DNA of 6,431 bases from Bacteroidales bacterium. Lineage in GTDB: Bacteria > Bacteroidota > Bacteroidia > Bacteroidales > UBA7960. Shown here in pieces: positions 6,061 to 6,431 of the stretch (the first letter of the stretch is position 1; each line of letters opens with the position of its first letter). The DNA is taken from assembly GCA_007125275.1 (NCBI GenBank), contig SLDN01000080.1:1-6431 (forward strand), written 5' to 3'. Made by a program: the position numbers and the translations under genes. The notes beneath the pieces are model-generated. The model had not been told where the DNA came from. It searched no databases and worked only from the letters and a program-made list of their open reading frames with translations.

Positions 6061-6431
6061 TTAGTAATCAATCTTTTGCTCCATCTTTACCCAAACATCG
6101 AAGGGCTTGTCTGCGATTTCTGTGTGAACATGCTTGATTGGAATTGCCCGCTTTTCGTGCGGCAGCGGTATCTCTTTATATATAAATGAATCGTCGAAGC
6201 CGGCTTTGGAGGCATCCGTGTTGTCGGCCGCATAGTAAATGGCGCTGATGCGCGCCCAGTAAACGGCACTCAGGCACATAGGACAAGGTTCGCAGCTGGC
6301 ATAAATCACTGCACCCTCCAGTTTGAAGTGGTCAGTGTTGTGGCAGGCATCGCGAATGGCCACAACCTCAGCGTGGGCAGTGGGATCGTTGGTGCTTGTT
6401 ACCCGGTTCACCCCGCGGCCAATCACCTTTC
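6061..6431 (-). CDS. guaD: Guanine deaminase (nucleoside/cytidine deaminase superfamily), 5' end beyond the window
   Basis: The frame runs from the stop TAA at 6063-6061 to the right edge and is open there, giving about 123 residues of an enzyme usually near 155. The zinc site is complete: HAE in DPTAHAEVVAIRDAC (His codon 6375-6373, proton-shuttling Glu codon 6369-6367) and the two cysteines of SCEPCPMC (codons 6285-6283 and 6276-6274). The stretch GFDDSFIYKEI and the closing aromatic residue are hallmarks of Bacillus GuaD, whose swapped C-terminal tail completes the active site. The reaction is guanine plus water to xanthine plus ammonia, a purine catabolism/salvage step in the cytoplasm. 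The missing part is the N-terminal helix and the GGPFGAV strand. The GTG at 6426-6424 encodes the Val of the conserved KVIGRG stretch and is preceded by an in-frame Lys codon, so it is not the start. It converges on the MtaD-like gene. Confidence 0.9.
   Translation of the reverse strand, partial: KVIGRGVNRVTSTNDPTAHAEVVAIRDACHNTDHFKLEGAVIYASCEPCPMCLSAVYWARISAIYYAADNTDASKAGFDDSFIYKEIPLPHEKRAIPIKHVHTEIADKPFDVWVKMEQKIDY

Noticed and set aside
6061..6426. GTG at 6426-6424 as the start of the guanine deaminase
   Set aside because: It encodes an internal Val of the KVIGRG stretch; the frame stays open to the window edge and the conserved N-terminal part would be lacking.
1..6431. Defence island, toxin-antitoxin pair, tRNA or rRNA gene
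   Set aside because: Apart from the Rpn-type nuclease no defence-type gene is present, and I see no small paired genes, cloverleaf or rRNA-like sequence.

Overview
The window looks like a chromosomal piece of a member of the Bacteroidota. The pointers are: a DUF3127 gene, a family I know almost only from that phylum; a secreted protein whose signal peptide ends in the typical Ala-Gln junction; no Shine-Dalgarno sequence at any visible start; and a promoter of the phylum-specific form TTG-N20-TATTTTTG. Genus cannot be told. The coding regions are of moderate GC, except for the Rpn-type nuclease gene and the DNA around it, which are visibly richer in A+T.

Layout. (1) Positions 2883 to 1, minus strand: a very long open frame, running off the left edge, for an exported protein with two tandem amidohydrolase domains. 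Only the second domain keeps the metal-binding residues. (2) 2884-3162: a 279-bp A+T-rich divergent intergenic region with short repeats, a hairpin and promoter-like boxes. (3) 3163-4152, plus: an Rpn/PD-(D/E)XK nuclease ('transposase-like') with a heptad-repeat coiled coil. (4) 4153-4276: a short intergenic region with a good Bacteroidota promoter. (5) 4277-4651, plus: a DUF3127 protein with a proline-rich linker and an SSB-like acidic tip, DDLPF. (6) 4664-6034, plus: an MTA/SAH-deaminase-type amidohydrolase, probably in one operon with the DUF3127 gene. (7) 6035-6060: a small hairpin between convergent genes. (8) 6061 to the right edge, minus: a GuaD-like guanine deaminase lacking its N-terminus.

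Three of the five genes encode hydrolases of the amidohydrolase or cytidine-deaminase type. The MtaD-like enzyme and GuaD both deaminate purines and would fit purine and methylthioadenosine/S-adenosylhomocysteine salvage. The exported tandem amidohydrolase is a separate, envelope-located function of unknown substrate. I see no clear defence island, CRISPR array, RNA gene or insertion sequence. The most interesting points are the SSB-tip mimic on the DUF3127 protein, the dead-plus-live domain pairing of the exported amidohydrolase, and the 21-bp repeat expansion in the nuclease.
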